64,000 nucleotides of DNA, taken from the NCBI GenBank assembly GCA_017470905.1, contig JAFUXL010000007.1, positions 186,001 through 250,000 of the forward strand, read 5' to 3'. The notes under the pieces were generated by a model. It ran no database searches. It saw only the letters and a list, made by a program, of their open reading frames with translations, and was not told the origin of the DNA. The DNA comes from Ruminococcus sp. (GTDB lineage: Bacteria > Bacillota > Clostridia > Oscillospirales > Ruminococcaceae). The position numbers and the translations under genes are program-made. Below are positions 15,615 through 23,370 of this stretch, one piece after another; the first letter of the stretch is position 1; each line of letters begins with the position of its first letter.

Positions 15615-18245
15615 TTATTTTATAATTTCAGAAACGATATTTTCAAAAGCATTAACAGCCTCGTCAGCCTTTGAGACATCGCCCATACCTGCCATTGCAC
15701 TGTCTGGCTTTCCGCCTCCCTTGCCTCCTGTAACTGCGGCAGCCTCACGTACAAGCTTTCCTGCATTTGCGCCCATTTCAACGGCAGCCTTTGAGCATAC
15801 GCAGTAGAGAGTGCCTTTTGCGCCGTTTATTCCTGCGAAGAGGGCGATAATCGGTTCGGACTTATCCTTTACGCTGTCGCCAAGCTTTCGGAGTTCGTCG
15901 GGGGTCGAATTGCCAAGATTTGCCTTTATGACACTTATTCCGTTGATATTTGTGCTGTTCTTGAATATGCCGGCAATTTTGGAATTGGCAATCTGCTGAT
16001 TGAGTGCTTCAAGCTTTTTGTCCTTTTCCTTGAGTTCGGCATTGACTGCGGCGCATTTTTCGGGCAGTTCGTTTATATTTGCAAGCCTGAGAGCCTTTGC
16101 GGAATTTATCACGGTATTTTTGAAACTGTCAAGAAGTACGAGAACACCTGCACCCGTAACGGCTTCTATACGTCTCACGCCTGCGGCAACGGAGCTTTCG
16201 GAAACGATTTTGAAAAGTCCAAGCTGTGATGTATTTGAAACATGAGTACCGCCGCAAAATTCTATTGAAGAACCTGCCGTAACAACTCTTACCGTATCGC
16301 CGTATTTTTCGCCGAAGAGAGCCATTGCGCCGAGCTTTCTTGCCTCGTCAATGGGCATTTCCTGCATGGTTACGGGAATATTGTTCATAATTTCCTCGTT
16401 GACGATATGTTCAACCTCTGAAATTTCATCATTTGTCATTGCCGAAAAATGATTGAAGTCGAAACGGCAGGATTTGTTGTTTACAAGCTGACCTGCCTGA
16501 TGAACGTGGTCGCCGAGTACTCTGCGAAGAGCGTTCTGGAGGAGGTGTGCGGCAGTATGATTTCTCATAATATCCCAGCGTCTTGCGGAATTTATTTCTG
16601 CCGTTACCTTATCGCCCTTTGAGAGCGAACCCTCCGTTATTGAGGCAATATGCAGGAAATGACCCTCCGATTTAACGGTATCGGCAACATTTGCAAAATT
16701 CTGAGCCGTGGAAATAGTACCCGTATCGCCGGCCTGACCGCCGCTTTCTGCATAGAAAGGAGTTTTGTTGAGAACGATAACCACATCATCGCCCTCAACG
16801 GCGGTATTTATTTCCTGACCGTCCTTGTAAATTGCGAGGATTTCGGCATTTTCCGCAGTCATGTCGGTATAGCCCGTGAATACGGTTTTCGGGGCGTCAA
16901 TCTTGATACTGTTGTCAGCCCATGAAGAGCCTGCTTTGGCGAGGTGGTCGGCTTTGGCCTTGTTTCTTTGTTCAAGGGCAAGCTCCTTAAATCTTTCAAC
17001 ATCAACCGAAATCCCCTTTTCCTCACATATCTCGATAGTCAAATCTATCGGGAAACCGTAGGTATCGGAAAGCTTGAATGCATCATCGCCCGAAAGGGTT
17101 TTTCCGTTTTCGGAGCTGAGATTATCAATGAACTGCGATAAAAGCTCCGTACCCTTGTCGATGGTTTTAGCGAAAGCCTCTTCCTCAACACCGATAATTT
17201 TCTTTATGTATTCTCTCTTTTCGGCAAGCTCAGGGTATGCTCCTGCGTTTTCGTTTATGACGGTATCACAGACTTCGCAGAGGAAAGGCTTTGTTATGCC
17301 GAGCAGTCTGCCGTGACGTGCGGCACGGCGCAGAAGTCGTCTGAGGACATAGCCACGGCCCTCGTTGGAGGGCATTATGCCGTCACCGACCATGAAGGTG
17401 GTGCTTCTTATGTGGTCTGTAATTACACGGAGAGAAACGTCCTTTTTAGCGTCTGTTTTATATTCAACACCTGCGAATTTTGAGATATGCTTCATTATAT
17501 TCTGCACGGTGTCCACTTCAAAGATATTGTCAACGCCCTGCATTACACAGGCAAGTCTTTCAAGACCCATGCCCGTGTCGATATTTTTGCTTTTCATTTC
17601 GGCATAGCTGCCGTTTCCGTCACTGTCAAACTGACTGAAAACTAGGTTCCATATTTCGATAACACGGTCGCAGTCGCTTGCCTGTTCAAAATTCTCGAAA
17701 GCCCCGTAAGCCTCTCCTCTGTCGAAATGGATTTCTGAACAAGGACCGCAGGGACCAGAACCGTGTTCCCAGAAATTATCCTTTTTGCCCAGTCTTATAA
17801 TTCTGTCATGGGGGATACCGATTTTATTCTCCCATATCTGTTCAGCCTCGTCGTCGCTCTCATAAATGGTAATCCAGAGGCGGTCGGCAGGGATTTCGAG
17901 CGTTTTGGTGAGAAATTCCCAAGCCCATTCTATGGCTTCATTCTTGAAATAGTCGCCGAAAGAGAAATTTCCGAGCATCTCGAAATAAGTACCGTGACGG
18001 GCAGTTTTTCCGACACTTTCAATATCGGGTGTGCGTATGCATTTCTGACAGGTAGTCACTCTCACATTGGGGGGTACAGCCTGTCCGAGAAAATATTTTT
18101 TTAGCGGAGCCATTCCCGAATTAATCAGGAGCAGGCTTTTGTCGCCCTGCGGAACGAGAGATGCGCTTGCCATGCGGGTATGGTTTTTGCTCTCGAAGAA
18201 CGAAAGATATTTTTCACGAAGATCATTAAGACCTGTCCATTTCAT
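15615..18245 (-). CDS. alaS: alanyl-tRNA synthetase
   Basis: Class II aminoacyl-tRNA synthetase that charges tRNA-Ala and edits mischarged Ser/Gly. The 876-residue length is full. The N-terminal aminoacylation core begins MKWTGLNDLREKYLSFF. The editing domain has HTAAH and CGGTH zinc/editing motifs. The C-terminal oligomerization region ends with the Gly-rich GGKGGGKPDSAMAG segment. The ATG at 18245 has an AAGGAG ribosome site; an in-frame ATG upstream would run into the last tRNA gene. The gene begins only 30 nt after the CCA end of that tRNA gene. It is therefore probably transcribed from the tRNA promoter at 18733-18761 and released by tRNA processing. No T-box leader is seen, although alaS in Firmicutes often has one. 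Confidence 0.97.
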   Translation of the reverse strand: MKWTGLNDLREKYLSFFESKNHTRMASASLVPQGDKSLLLINSGMAPLKKYFLGQAVPPNVRVTTCQKCIRTPDIESVGKTARHGTYFEMLGNFSFGDYFKNEAIEWAWEFLTKTLEIPADRLWITIYESDDEAEQIWENKIGIPHDRIIRLGKKDNFWEHGSGPCGPCSEIHFDRGEAYGAFENFEQASDCDRVIEIWNLVFSQFDSDGNGSYAEMKSKNIDTGMGLERLACVMQGVDNIFEVDTVQNIMKHISKFAGVEYKTDAKKDVSLRVITDHIRSTTFMVGDGIMPSNEGRGYVLRRLLRRAARHGRLLGITKPFLCEVCDTVINENAGAYPELAEKREYIKKIIGVEEEAFAKTIDKGTELLSQFIDNLSSENGKTLSGDDAFKLSDTYGFPIDLTIEICEEKGISVDVERFKELALEQRNKAKADHLAKAGSSWADNSIKIDAPKTVFTGYTDMTAENAEILAIYKDGQEINTAVEGDDVVIVLNKTPFYAESGGQAGDTGTISTAQNFANVADTVKSEGHFLHIASITEGSLSKGDKVTAEINSARRWDIMRNHTAAHLLQNALRRVLGDHVHQAGQLVNNKSCRFDFNHFSAMTNDEISEVEHIVNEEIMNNIPVTMQEMPIDEARKLGAMALFGEKYGDTVRVVTAGSSIEFCGGTHVSNTSQLGLFKIVSESSVAAGVRRIEAVTGAGVLVLLDSFKNTVINSAKALRLANINELPEKCAAVNAELKEKDKKLEALNQQIANSKIAGIFKNSTNINGISVIKANLGNSTPDELRKLGDSVKDKSEPIIALFAGINGAKGTLYCVCSKAAVEMGANAGKLVREAAAVTGGKGGGKPDSAMAGMGDVSKADEAVNAFENIVSEIIK

Positions 18246-18275
18246 AGTTATTATCTCCTTTTGATAAAAAATAAA

Positions 18276-18396
18276 TGGAGTACCGTTCAGGAATCGAACC
18301 TGATTACTCAATGCCCCTGCGGAGGCTGCTGTTACTGTCTCATACAAGACAGAATTATCCGACTGCATTGCGCTTTATCCAATAAGCTAACGGTAC
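18276..18396 (-). tRNA. interrupted tRNA gene with encoded CCA, isotype not resolved
   Basis: The acceptor stem GTACCGT/ACGGTAC, discriminator T and encoded CCA are intact. So are the D-arm (GCTT/AAGC with GGATA loop) and the T-arm (TCAGG-TTCGATT-CCTGA). A CAATG/CATTG pair sits where the anticodon stem belongs, but 52 nt lie between its arms instead of 7. That interval contains the shared insert module (18326-18352) and CGGA and TCCG words that can pair. T15 and A48 form a Levitt-type pair. The GGATA D-loop recalls tRNA-Arg and a CCG triplet is present. However, no excision that leaves the stem intact gives a normal loop with U33, so the anticodon is unassigned. Confidence 0.65.
18326..18352 (-). 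repeat. tRNA insert module, copy 3 of 3
   Basis: A 27-nt block identical to the one at 18576-18602. On the minus strand the hairpin CTGTCT-TGTATG-AGACAG is followed by TAACAGCAG. Confidence 0.9.
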
Positions 18397-18403
18397 AGAG
18401 AGG

Positions 18404-18520
18404 TGCGCTGTGCGGGAGTCGAACCCGCTTTTCAGAAACCCGATTGGAGGAGAAATTGCTGTTGCTGTCTTACGCAAGACAGCATTATTCCCCTGCGTTT
18501 TACCAATAAACTAACAGCGC
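18404..18520 (-). tRNA. interrupted tRNA gene, isotype not resolved
   Basis: The acceptor stem GCGCTGT/ACAGCGC, discriminator A, D-arm (GTTT/AAAC with TTGGTA loop) and T-arm (GCGGG-TTCGACT-CCCGC) are canonical, and T15/A48 covary as in the neighbouring gene. The 117-nt length exceeds a normal tRNA by about 45 nt because of the insert module at 18456-18482. One excision, after CAGG and before AATCGGG, would give a stem CAGGA/TTCTG and loop ATCGGGT with anticodon CGG and G37. The D-arm instead resembles Gly or Trp tRNAs. CCA is not encoded. The isotype remains open. Confidence 0.6.
18456..18482 (-). repeat. tRNA insert module, copy 2 of 3
   Basis: Matches the other two copies at 22 of 27 positions. 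The hairpin stem CTGTCT/AGACAG is unchanged, while most differences fall in its loop (TGCGTA instead of TGTATG) and just outside. Confidence 0.85.
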
Positions 18521-18570
18521 ATAGTGTGCCGTGCAGGAGTCGAACCTGCGACCTGTCACTTAAAAGGTGA

Positions 18571-18609
18571 GGTATCTGCTGTTACTGTCTCATACAAGAC
18601 AGGATTTTA
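18571..18609 (-). other. 39-nt insertion in the anticodon stem of tRNA-Lys
   Basis: Lies between positions 27 and 28 of the tRNA. It carries the shared module at 18576-18602, with the hairpin CTGTCT-TGTATG-AGACAG at 18585-18602. It is far too short for a group I or group II intron core, and no protein is encoded. Confidence 0.75.
18576..18602 (-). repeat. tRNA insert module, copy 1 of 3
   Basis: A 27-nt block identical to the module in the last tRNA gene of the tandem and 22/27 identical to that in the middle one. Confidence 0.9.
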
Positions 18610-18641
18610 CTGCTCTACCAACTGAGCTAACGGCACATAAA

Positions 18642-18673
18642 CAAAAAAGCCTTTTCCGCATGGGACGAAGGCT
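18642..18673 (-). terminator. intrinsic terminator between promoter and first tRNA gene (possible attenuator)
   Basis: The stem AGCCTT/AAGGCT with an inner TCC/GGA is followed by six T residues on the minus strand, ending 6 nt before tRNA-Lys. An upstream AGCCCTTTT at about 18686-18695 can pair with the 3' arm (AAAAGGCT) instead, so a terminator/antiterminator switch is possible. No T-box or known riboswitch consensus is recognised in the ~85-nt leader. Confidence 0.75.
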
Positions 18674-18732
18674 CTTGTAGAAACAGAAAAAGGGCTGTCA
18701 ATCAGTCAATCCCGTCATCACTGTACAGTAAT

Positions 18733-18761
18733 ATTATAACCTATTATGACGGGAATGTCAA
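18733..18761 (-). promoter_or_regulatory. promoter of the tRNA-alaS unit
   Basis: Perfect TTGACA (18756-18761) and TATAAT (18733-18738) boxes on the minus strand with a 17-nt spacer. Transcription would start near 18726, giving a leader of about 85-90 nt before tRNA-Lys. Confidence 0.88.
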
Positions 18762-18778
18762 GCTTTTTTTAAACTTAT

Positions 18779-18909
18779 GATTGAGCAAATCTGAAATTTT
18801 TCATGATAATATACAAAAAATTATAACAAAAAGCCCTGTTGCCCCCTCCGCATACGGGGGTAACAGGGAAAAAATATAAAAATTTTTGTGCATTATTTTA
18901 AAATAATAA
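18779..18909 (-). repeat. family 2 terminator-like hairpin repeat, copy b
   Basis: About 131 nt. Left end AAAATAATGCACAAAAAT, then a hairpin CCCTGTT-ACCCCC with its GGGGGC-AACAGGG partner around CGTATGCGGAG, a CTTTTTG tail, and right end TTTGCTCAATCATAAG. It is one of the most complete copies and lies just upstream of the tRNA promoter. Confidence 0.8.
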
Positions 18910-18945
18910 GAAAACGCCGCATATTGAAATGCAGCGTTTATAATC

Positions 18946-20169
18946 TTACCACCATCCGCCTTGCGAGAAGTGGTTCTGATAGCCGTCTCCGTAGAAGTAG
19001 AAATAGCCCTCGCTGAATGATGACGGGTCGCTGAAATAGAGATTTACAGCGTCAATAACGTCCTGACTTACATCGCTTGTAAAATATCCGAGGTAAGCGT
19101 AGCTTTCTGCGCCTGTAAACTGGTTCTGCTGTGTAAGTACCTCAATAACGGAATTGGGGAAGAGCGAACTGTACACACGGTTCATAATTACCTCAACAAC
19201 GTTCGCCTTGTCACGGGTGCTTATCCAATTGCAGCCTGCTTCATGGGCAACGGCATTGCAGAGTGCGATGTATTCGCTGTCCGTGAGGGGGATAACAGGA
19301 TTTGACTGTGTTTCCTGCCTGTTTTCTTCGGGCTGTGTGGTTTCGGGTTCCGCAGGCTCTGCCACATACTGAGTGGTAACGGTGGGAGTATCCTCATACT
19401 CTGTTGAAGAAACGGTGGTTTCTTCGGGTTCTGTGACTTCCTCGGTTTCGGGTTCTGAGGGTTCTTCCGCAGCAGACTCTGTAATTTCTTCGGTTTCGGG
19501 TTCTGTAGTCTCCTCTTCAGTCTCTTCCGTAACCGGTTCTGTTACCTCTTCTGTTGTTTCGGGTTCTGTTACCTCTTCTGTTGTTTCGGGTTCTGTTACC
19601 TCTTCCGTTTCGGGTTCTGTAACCTCTTCGATGGTAAACTCAAAGACTTCACGGTTATCTTCTTCCCCGGTTTCGCTTTCGGCTGACTTTTCGGTATTTA
19701 TATAACTGAAAGCCTCCCTGTAGTCTTCCGCAGGAACGGGCTGTGTTTCGGCGAACTCAACCGCAGGGGTTTCGCCCCTGTACTGCGAATATATATTCAC
19801 AGACGACTCCTGAGGAGCGGCAACGAAAACAGGCTCTTCGTATGAAGCAGGCTGTATATTCGTCACAGCGAATTTATATTCCCCCGTATTTTTTTGTTCG
19901 GAGGGGGTTTCTGTCTTTTCGATGTTCTCCACATTATATCCGCCGTCATAAGCGAGCTGAACTGCGGCGGTATCTGTTTTTTTCTCTTTTTCGTTTGAAT
20001 CAGTGATTTCAGTGTTTTCAAGGGATACGGGGCAGTCTTTCACTGCACTGACTTCTCTTGATGCAGCTACGCCGACAGTGGGGGATACAACATAACCTGC
20101 GAGCAGGACACCTGCCATGCAAGTTGTAAGGCTGCCGAAAATCATTGCTGCTGCTTTGGCTTTTCTCAT
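18946..20169 (-). CDS. secreted/anchored SleB-like cell wall hydrolase with acidic TE-rich linker
   Basis: A 407-residue protein. An N-terminal signal/anchor segment (about 8-30) is followed by about 250 residues of low-complexity Thr/Glu/Pro sequence, including tandem TEEVTEPET-type units around residues 190-250. The C-terminal 125 residues match the cell wall hydrolase SleB domain, with the catalytic-Glu region AVAHEAGC and the FTGAESY segment. Such domains cut peptidoglycan glycan strands. The ATG at 20169 has an AAAGGA ribosome site, and an upstream in-frame start is rejected because it reaches the promoter. It is monocistronic with a promoter at 20226-20254. The long acidic linker suggests spanning of the cell wall. 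Confidence 0.82.
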   Translation of the reverse strand: MRKAKAAAMIFGSLTTCMAGVLLAGYVVSPTVGVAASREVSAVKDCPVSLENTEITDSNEKEKKTDTAAVQLAYDGGYNVENIEKTETPSEQKNTGEYKFAVTNIQPASYEEPVFVAAPQESSVNIYSQYRGETPAVEFAETQPVPAEDYREAFSYINTEKSAESETGEEDNREVFEFTIEEVTEPETEEVTEPETTEEVTEPETTEEVTEPVTEETEEETTEPETEEITESAAEEPSEPETEEVTEPEETTVSSTEYEDTPTVTTQYVAEPAEPETTQPEENRQETQSNPVIPLTDSEYIALCNAVAHEAGCNWISTRDKANVVEVIMNRVYSSLFPNSVIEVLTQQNQFTGAESYAYLGYFTSDVSQDVIDAVNLYFSDPSSFSEGYFYFYGDGYQNHFSQGGWW

Positions 20170-20225
20170 TAACTCAATCCTTTCATAAAGAGCGTACAAA
20201 TTTTTGTTCCATCGGAACTGAGTTA

Positions 20226-20254
20226 ATGATAACATATTTGGACGAAAATGGCAA
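20226..20254 (-). promoter_or_regulatory. promoter for the SleB-like gene
   Basis: TTGCCA (20249-20254) and TATCAT (20226-20231) on the minus strand with a 17-nt spacer, about 50 nt upstream of the start. The rest of the gap up to 20655 is AT-rich with short TAATATATTATTAA-type palindromes and no recognisable gene. Confidence 0.65.
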
Positions 20255-20654
20255 CACCTTTGGGCATATTTCTATTTTACAGACAAAAAAAGCCTATGGG
20301 CAATATTTCCTTTGGTGAAAATGACACATATTATATGTATCAAATATTAATATATTATTAATAAAATAATAATAAATAAAAAGATAAGTCCATTAAAAAT
20401 TACAGAATTATTACAGAAGGAACAAAACTATTAAACTACAAACCGTGTAATTTCTGCTGCAATATACTTTCGGTCAAGAATTTTCAGCAATTTTTCCGCA
20501 TTTGAATATATATTTCCTGATAATAAAAAATCGTGAGGCGGTAACAATAATGTAATATTTTTTCTTTATGCAATGGCGAAAAACGTCAAAAATCCAAAAA
20601 ATAACAGGTAAAAATGCACATAAAATTTTTTTTCGTTTTTTGGTTATGTTTTAA

Positions 20655-20691
20655 CAAAAAAATATCTCCCTGCCGACAGCGGCGGAGAGAT
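20655..20691 (-). terminator. intrinsic terminator after the transglutaminase lipoprotein gene
   Basis: The stem ATCTCTCCGCCG/CGGCAGGGAGAT at 20664-20691 is followed by a T run on the minus strand. Confidence 0.85.
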
Positions 20692-20739
20692 ACAAGACCG
20701 GAAAAAATTTATATACCATTCAGACAGGGGATAACAAAA

Positions 20740-21831
20740 TCAGAAATCTATCGTTATTACCCTCATGGCATCATCGCTTGAATATTTTATCTCGCTGTAT
20801 TCGCCGACATAGGTGAGCGCAGACCATATATCCTCGTTTTCAAAGAGCGAACAGACCGCCTGAGCGTATACCTCATCGGAGGAGAACATTATGCTTATCT
20901 CTCTGCTTTCGGAATATCCGGACATTTTCGAGCCTATTTCGTCAATGTCATAACGCTCCATATAACAGCCGTTTTTTACGAAATAATTATCATCGAGGGA
21001 ATGGCATTCGGGTATGAAATATTGACTTTGGTCGAGGCTTCTCGTTCGCATGAGCATTTCGTCATTTATCAGGAAATACTTGTGTTCAAGCCGTCCGTAT
21101 TCGCTCTCGCTGCTTTCGGGGTCGTCCCATGTCAAATCAAGCCAGTAATATTTATCGTTGAGTTTAACATAATTCCATGCGTGTCTGCCCCTTTCGGAGT
21201 CTCCTGCACAGACACCGCATTCTATACCCAGCTTGTTCATTATTTCGAGGAAGGCTTCGGAATAGCCCTGACATATCGCACTGCCGTTGACAAGACAGCC
21301 GTAAGCCGTACCCCATATTCCGTTCTGCCCCGACCCTGCTCCGTCAAAGTCATATTCCGTATGTTTTATTATATAGTCATGCACGAACAGGATTTTTTCA
21401 TAGTCGCTTTCGCAGTTTTCAGCAAGAGATGCGATATATTGTGCGGTATCGGTCAGTCTGCTGTGCATTTCGGACAGCTCGTCTGCGGAATAATTATTCA
21501 GGATATTAAATTCTATTTTTGTCGAACGGTTGTCCGTAACGATTGTATATCCGTTGAGCCAGAAAAAATCGGGATTTTGTTTTTTGAACAAAGCAACTGC
21601 ATTTTTTATCATATCCGAATTAATATGCGCATCGAAATATACATCGCTGTTTTCTGCGGAAAGCTGACCGGTTATCTCATCGCAGACTGTTTGGGCAGAT
21701 ATTTCGGTGTATTGGCTGTCATTCTGCGAAAGTGCAAGGTTATTCTGCGGAATAATATCCGTCCTTACCGCACAGCCGCACAGCGAAACGGCACTTAAAA
21801 ACGTGATGAATATTTTTTTTATAATTTTCAT
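20740..21831 (-). CDS. transglutaminase-domain lipoprotein
   Basis: A 363-residue protein. The lipoprotein signal ends in the lipobox SLCGC at about residues 18-22, so it should be anchored on the outer face of the membrane. A transglutaminase-like (papain-fold) domain follows: the catalytic Cys in SAICQGYSEAF, the His in RHAWNYVKL and the Asp in WLDLTWDDPE, all in the usual order. Bacterial relatives act as proteases or transglutaminases at the cell surface. The ATG at 21831 is chosen over a TTG six bases upstream because MKIIKKIF gives the cleanest signal peptide. It is monocistronic, with its own promoter and terminator. Confidence 0.85.
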   Translation of the reverse strand: MKIIKKIFITFLSAVSLCGCAVRTDIIPQNNLALSQNDSQYTEISAQTVCDEITGQLSAENSDVYFDAHINSDMIKNAVALFKKQNPDFFWLNGYTIVTDNRSTKIEFNILNNYSADELSEMHSRLTDTAQYIASLAENCESDYEKILFVHDYIIKHTEYDFDGAGSGQNGIWGTAYGCLVNGSAICQGYSEAFLEIMNKLGIECGVCAGDSERGRHAWNYVKLNDKYYWLDLTWDDPESSESEYGRLEHKYFLINDEMLMRTRSLDQSQYFIPECHSLDDNYFVKNGCYMERYDIDEIGSKMSGYSESREISIMFSSDEVYAQAVCSLFENEDIWSALTYVGEYSEIKYSSDDAMRVITIDF

Positions 21832-21913
21832 AGGCAATTCCCCGTAAATTTATATTCTGTCTTTGCTTTCCCCGGCGCAGGCGGTGAAGCAAGGTTTTTC
21901 ATGCTATAGTGAT

Positions 21914-21942
21914 ATTATACCACGCAAAAACGGGAAATGCAA
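21914..21942 (-). promoter_or_regulatory. promoter for the transglutaminase lipoprotein gene
   Basis: TTGCAT (21937-21942) and TATAAT (21914-21919) on the minus strand, spaced by 17 nt. Confidence 0.75.
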
Positions 21943-21965
21943 TAAAATTAAAAATATAAATAAAA

Positions 21966-21995
21966 AATATCCGCCGTTGTGCTGCGGCGGATATT
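21966..21995 (-). terminator. intrinsic terminator of the rnf operon
   Basis: The AATATCCGCCG/CGGCGGATATT hairpin followed by a T-rich tract on the minus strand, directly after the rnfB stop. Confidence 0.88.
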
Positions 21996-21999
21996 AATA

Positions 22000-22779
22000 T
22001 CAGTGAATGGCTTTCACGGGACAGACTGCGGCACATTCTCCGCACGAGGTACATTTATCGTAATCTATAACCGCATGGAAATCCTTTACGGTTATTGCGC
22101 CGTCAGGACATTTTTTCTCGCACATCTTACAGCCTATACAGCCGTTTTTGCAGTTGGATTTTGTGATTTTTCCGTTATCCGCCGACGAACACAGAACATC
22201 CGTCCTGTTCGCAAGAGGACGTATCGAAATAAGCTTATTCGGACATACAGCTTCACACTGTCCGCAAGCCCTGCACAGACGGGGGATAACCCTTGCTACA
22301 CCCTTTTCAAGTCTGATTGCGTCATGTTCGCAGACGGCTGCGCAGTCGCCCAGACCGATACAGCCGTATTTGCACGCACCGTTTCCGCTGTAAAATCTCT
22401 TTACAGCCTTGCAGGACTGAACACCGTCAAAATTGAATTTCGTCTCTGTCGCATCGCAGTCGCCGTTACAGTGGACAACAGCAGTCACGGGGATTACTTC
22501 GGCGGCGGAAGTACCGAGAATTTCGGCAATTTTCCGTGCAGCATCCGCACCTCCCGGACGGCAGAGATTTGACGGAGCATTTTTATTTATTATAGCGTCC
22601 GCATAGTCGGCACAGCCTGCAAATCCGCACGCACCGCAGTTAGCCTGCGGAAGCGACTCGTTTATTTTTTCTGTTCTCTCGTTAACCTCTACATAGAATA
22701 TCTTCGAGGCGGCAGTCAGGAGAACTCCTGCAAGTATTCCGCATACTCCGAGTATAAGGGCAGGAATTACATAAGTCAT
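22000..22779 (-). CDS. rnfB: Rnf complex subunit B (iron-sulfur protein)
   Basis: RnfB receives electrons from ferredoxin and feeds them into the membrane-bound Rnf complex, which couples ferredoxin:NAD+ oxidoreduction to Na+ or H+ export. The 259-residue protein starts with a membrane helix (1-26). A 4Fe-4S motif of the CGACGFAGC type is at about residues 48-56. Several CxxCxxCxxxC ferredoxin clusters fill the C-terminal half. It is the last gene of the rnfCDGEAB operon, 12 nt after rnfA, with a GGGGG ribosome site. Confidence 0.94.
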   Translation of the reverse strand: MTYVIPALILGVCGILAGVLLTAASKIFYVEVNERTEKINESLPQANCGACGFAGCADYADAIINKNAPSNLCRPGGADAARKIAEILGTSAAEVIPVTAVVHCNGDCDATETKFNFDGVQSCKAVKRFYSGNGACKYGCIGLGDCAAVCEHDAIRLEKGVARVIPRLCRACGQCEAVCPNKLISIRPLANRTDVLCSSADNGKITKSNCKNGCIGCKMCEKKCPDGAITVKDFHAVIDYDKCTSCGECAAVCPVKAIH

Positions 22780-22791
22780 ACAAATACCCCC

Positions 22792-23370
22792 TTAGCTGAA
22801 AAGTCCCGAAAAGCCCATGAAGCTTACCGAAACTATCGAAGCGGCAATCAGAGTTGCAGGCACACCCCTGAACATTTCGGGAATGTCCGCATATTCCATT
22901 TTCTTGCGCACACCCGAAAATATAATGAGCGAAAGCATAAATCCAAGACCTCCGCCGAGCGCATTGACTACAGATTGCAGGAATGTATATCCGTTGTCTA
23001 TGTTCAGAACCGTAACGCCGAGTACGGCGCAGTTTGTCGTTATAAGCGGAAGATACACGCCGAGCGATTTATATAGCGAGGGAATAGTCTTTTTCATAGC
23101 CGTTTCAACGAGCTGGACAAACAATGCTATTACGAGGATGAACACGACCGTGTTTAAATATTCAAGACCGTTCGGAACGAGTATTCCGTGGTATATGGGA
23201 TATGTAACGCAGGTGGCGCATATCATTACGAATGTAACCGCAAGACCCATGCCCGTTGCACTGCCGAGCTTTTTCGACACGCCGAGGAAAGGACATATTC
23301 CCATGAATTTCGACAATACAAAATTATCCGTAAGCATAGCCGAAAGAAGAATGACCATCATAGTTTTCAT
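22792..23370 (-). CDS. rnfA: Rnf complex subunit A
   Basis: A 192-residue integral membrane subunit with about six helices. Together with RnfE it forms the pseudo-symmetric membrane core holding a 2Fe-2S centre. The conserved NFVLSKFMGICPFLGVS segment (residues 16-32) supplies one of the core cysteines. The ATG overlaps the rnfE stop by 4 nt (ATGA), which implies translational coupling. Confidence 0.95.
   Translation of the reverse strand: MKTMMVILLSAMLTDNFVLSKFMGICPFLGVSKKLGSATGMGLAVTFVMICATCVTYPIYHGILVPNGLEYLNTVVFILVIALFVQLVETAMKKTIPSLYKSLGVYLPLITTNCAVLGVTVLNIDNGYTFLQSVVNALGGGLGFMLSLIIFSGVRKKMEYADIPEMFRGVPATLIAASIVSVSFMGFSGLFS

Larger units (their letters stand above)
18525..18636 (-). tRNA. 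interrupted tRNA-Lys(UUU)
   Basis: First tRNA gene of the tandem. Its 112 nt exceed a tRNA by 39. Removing 18571-18609 joins G27 to TCAC and restores a perfect cloverleaf. The acceptor is GTGCCGT/ACGGCAC, the D-arm GCTC-AGTTGGTA-GAGC and the anticodon arm GTCAC-CTTTTAA-GTGAC. The variable loop is AGGTC, the T-arm GCAGG-TTCGACT-CCTGC and the discriminator A. The anticodon TTT reads lysine codons. The insertion point is ambiguous by one base. The TAAAA at the insert's 5' end can pair with the anticodon region TTTTA. CCA is not encoded, and 4 nt separate it from the next tRNA gene. Confidence 0.8.

Noticed and set aside
18276-18636. Group I or group II introns in the tRNA genes
   Set aside because: Inserts of about 40 nt cannot hold the conserved catalytic cores, and no homing endonuclease is encoded.
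18276-18636. tRNA-Ala genes or AlaRS-binding tRNA mimics feeding back on alaS
   Set aside because: None of the three acceptor stems has the G3-U70 pair needed for alanine identity.
18246-18761. T-box riboswitch for alaS
   Set aside because: No T-box consensus or specifier stem was found. The sequence instead contains tRNA genes and a simple terminator.
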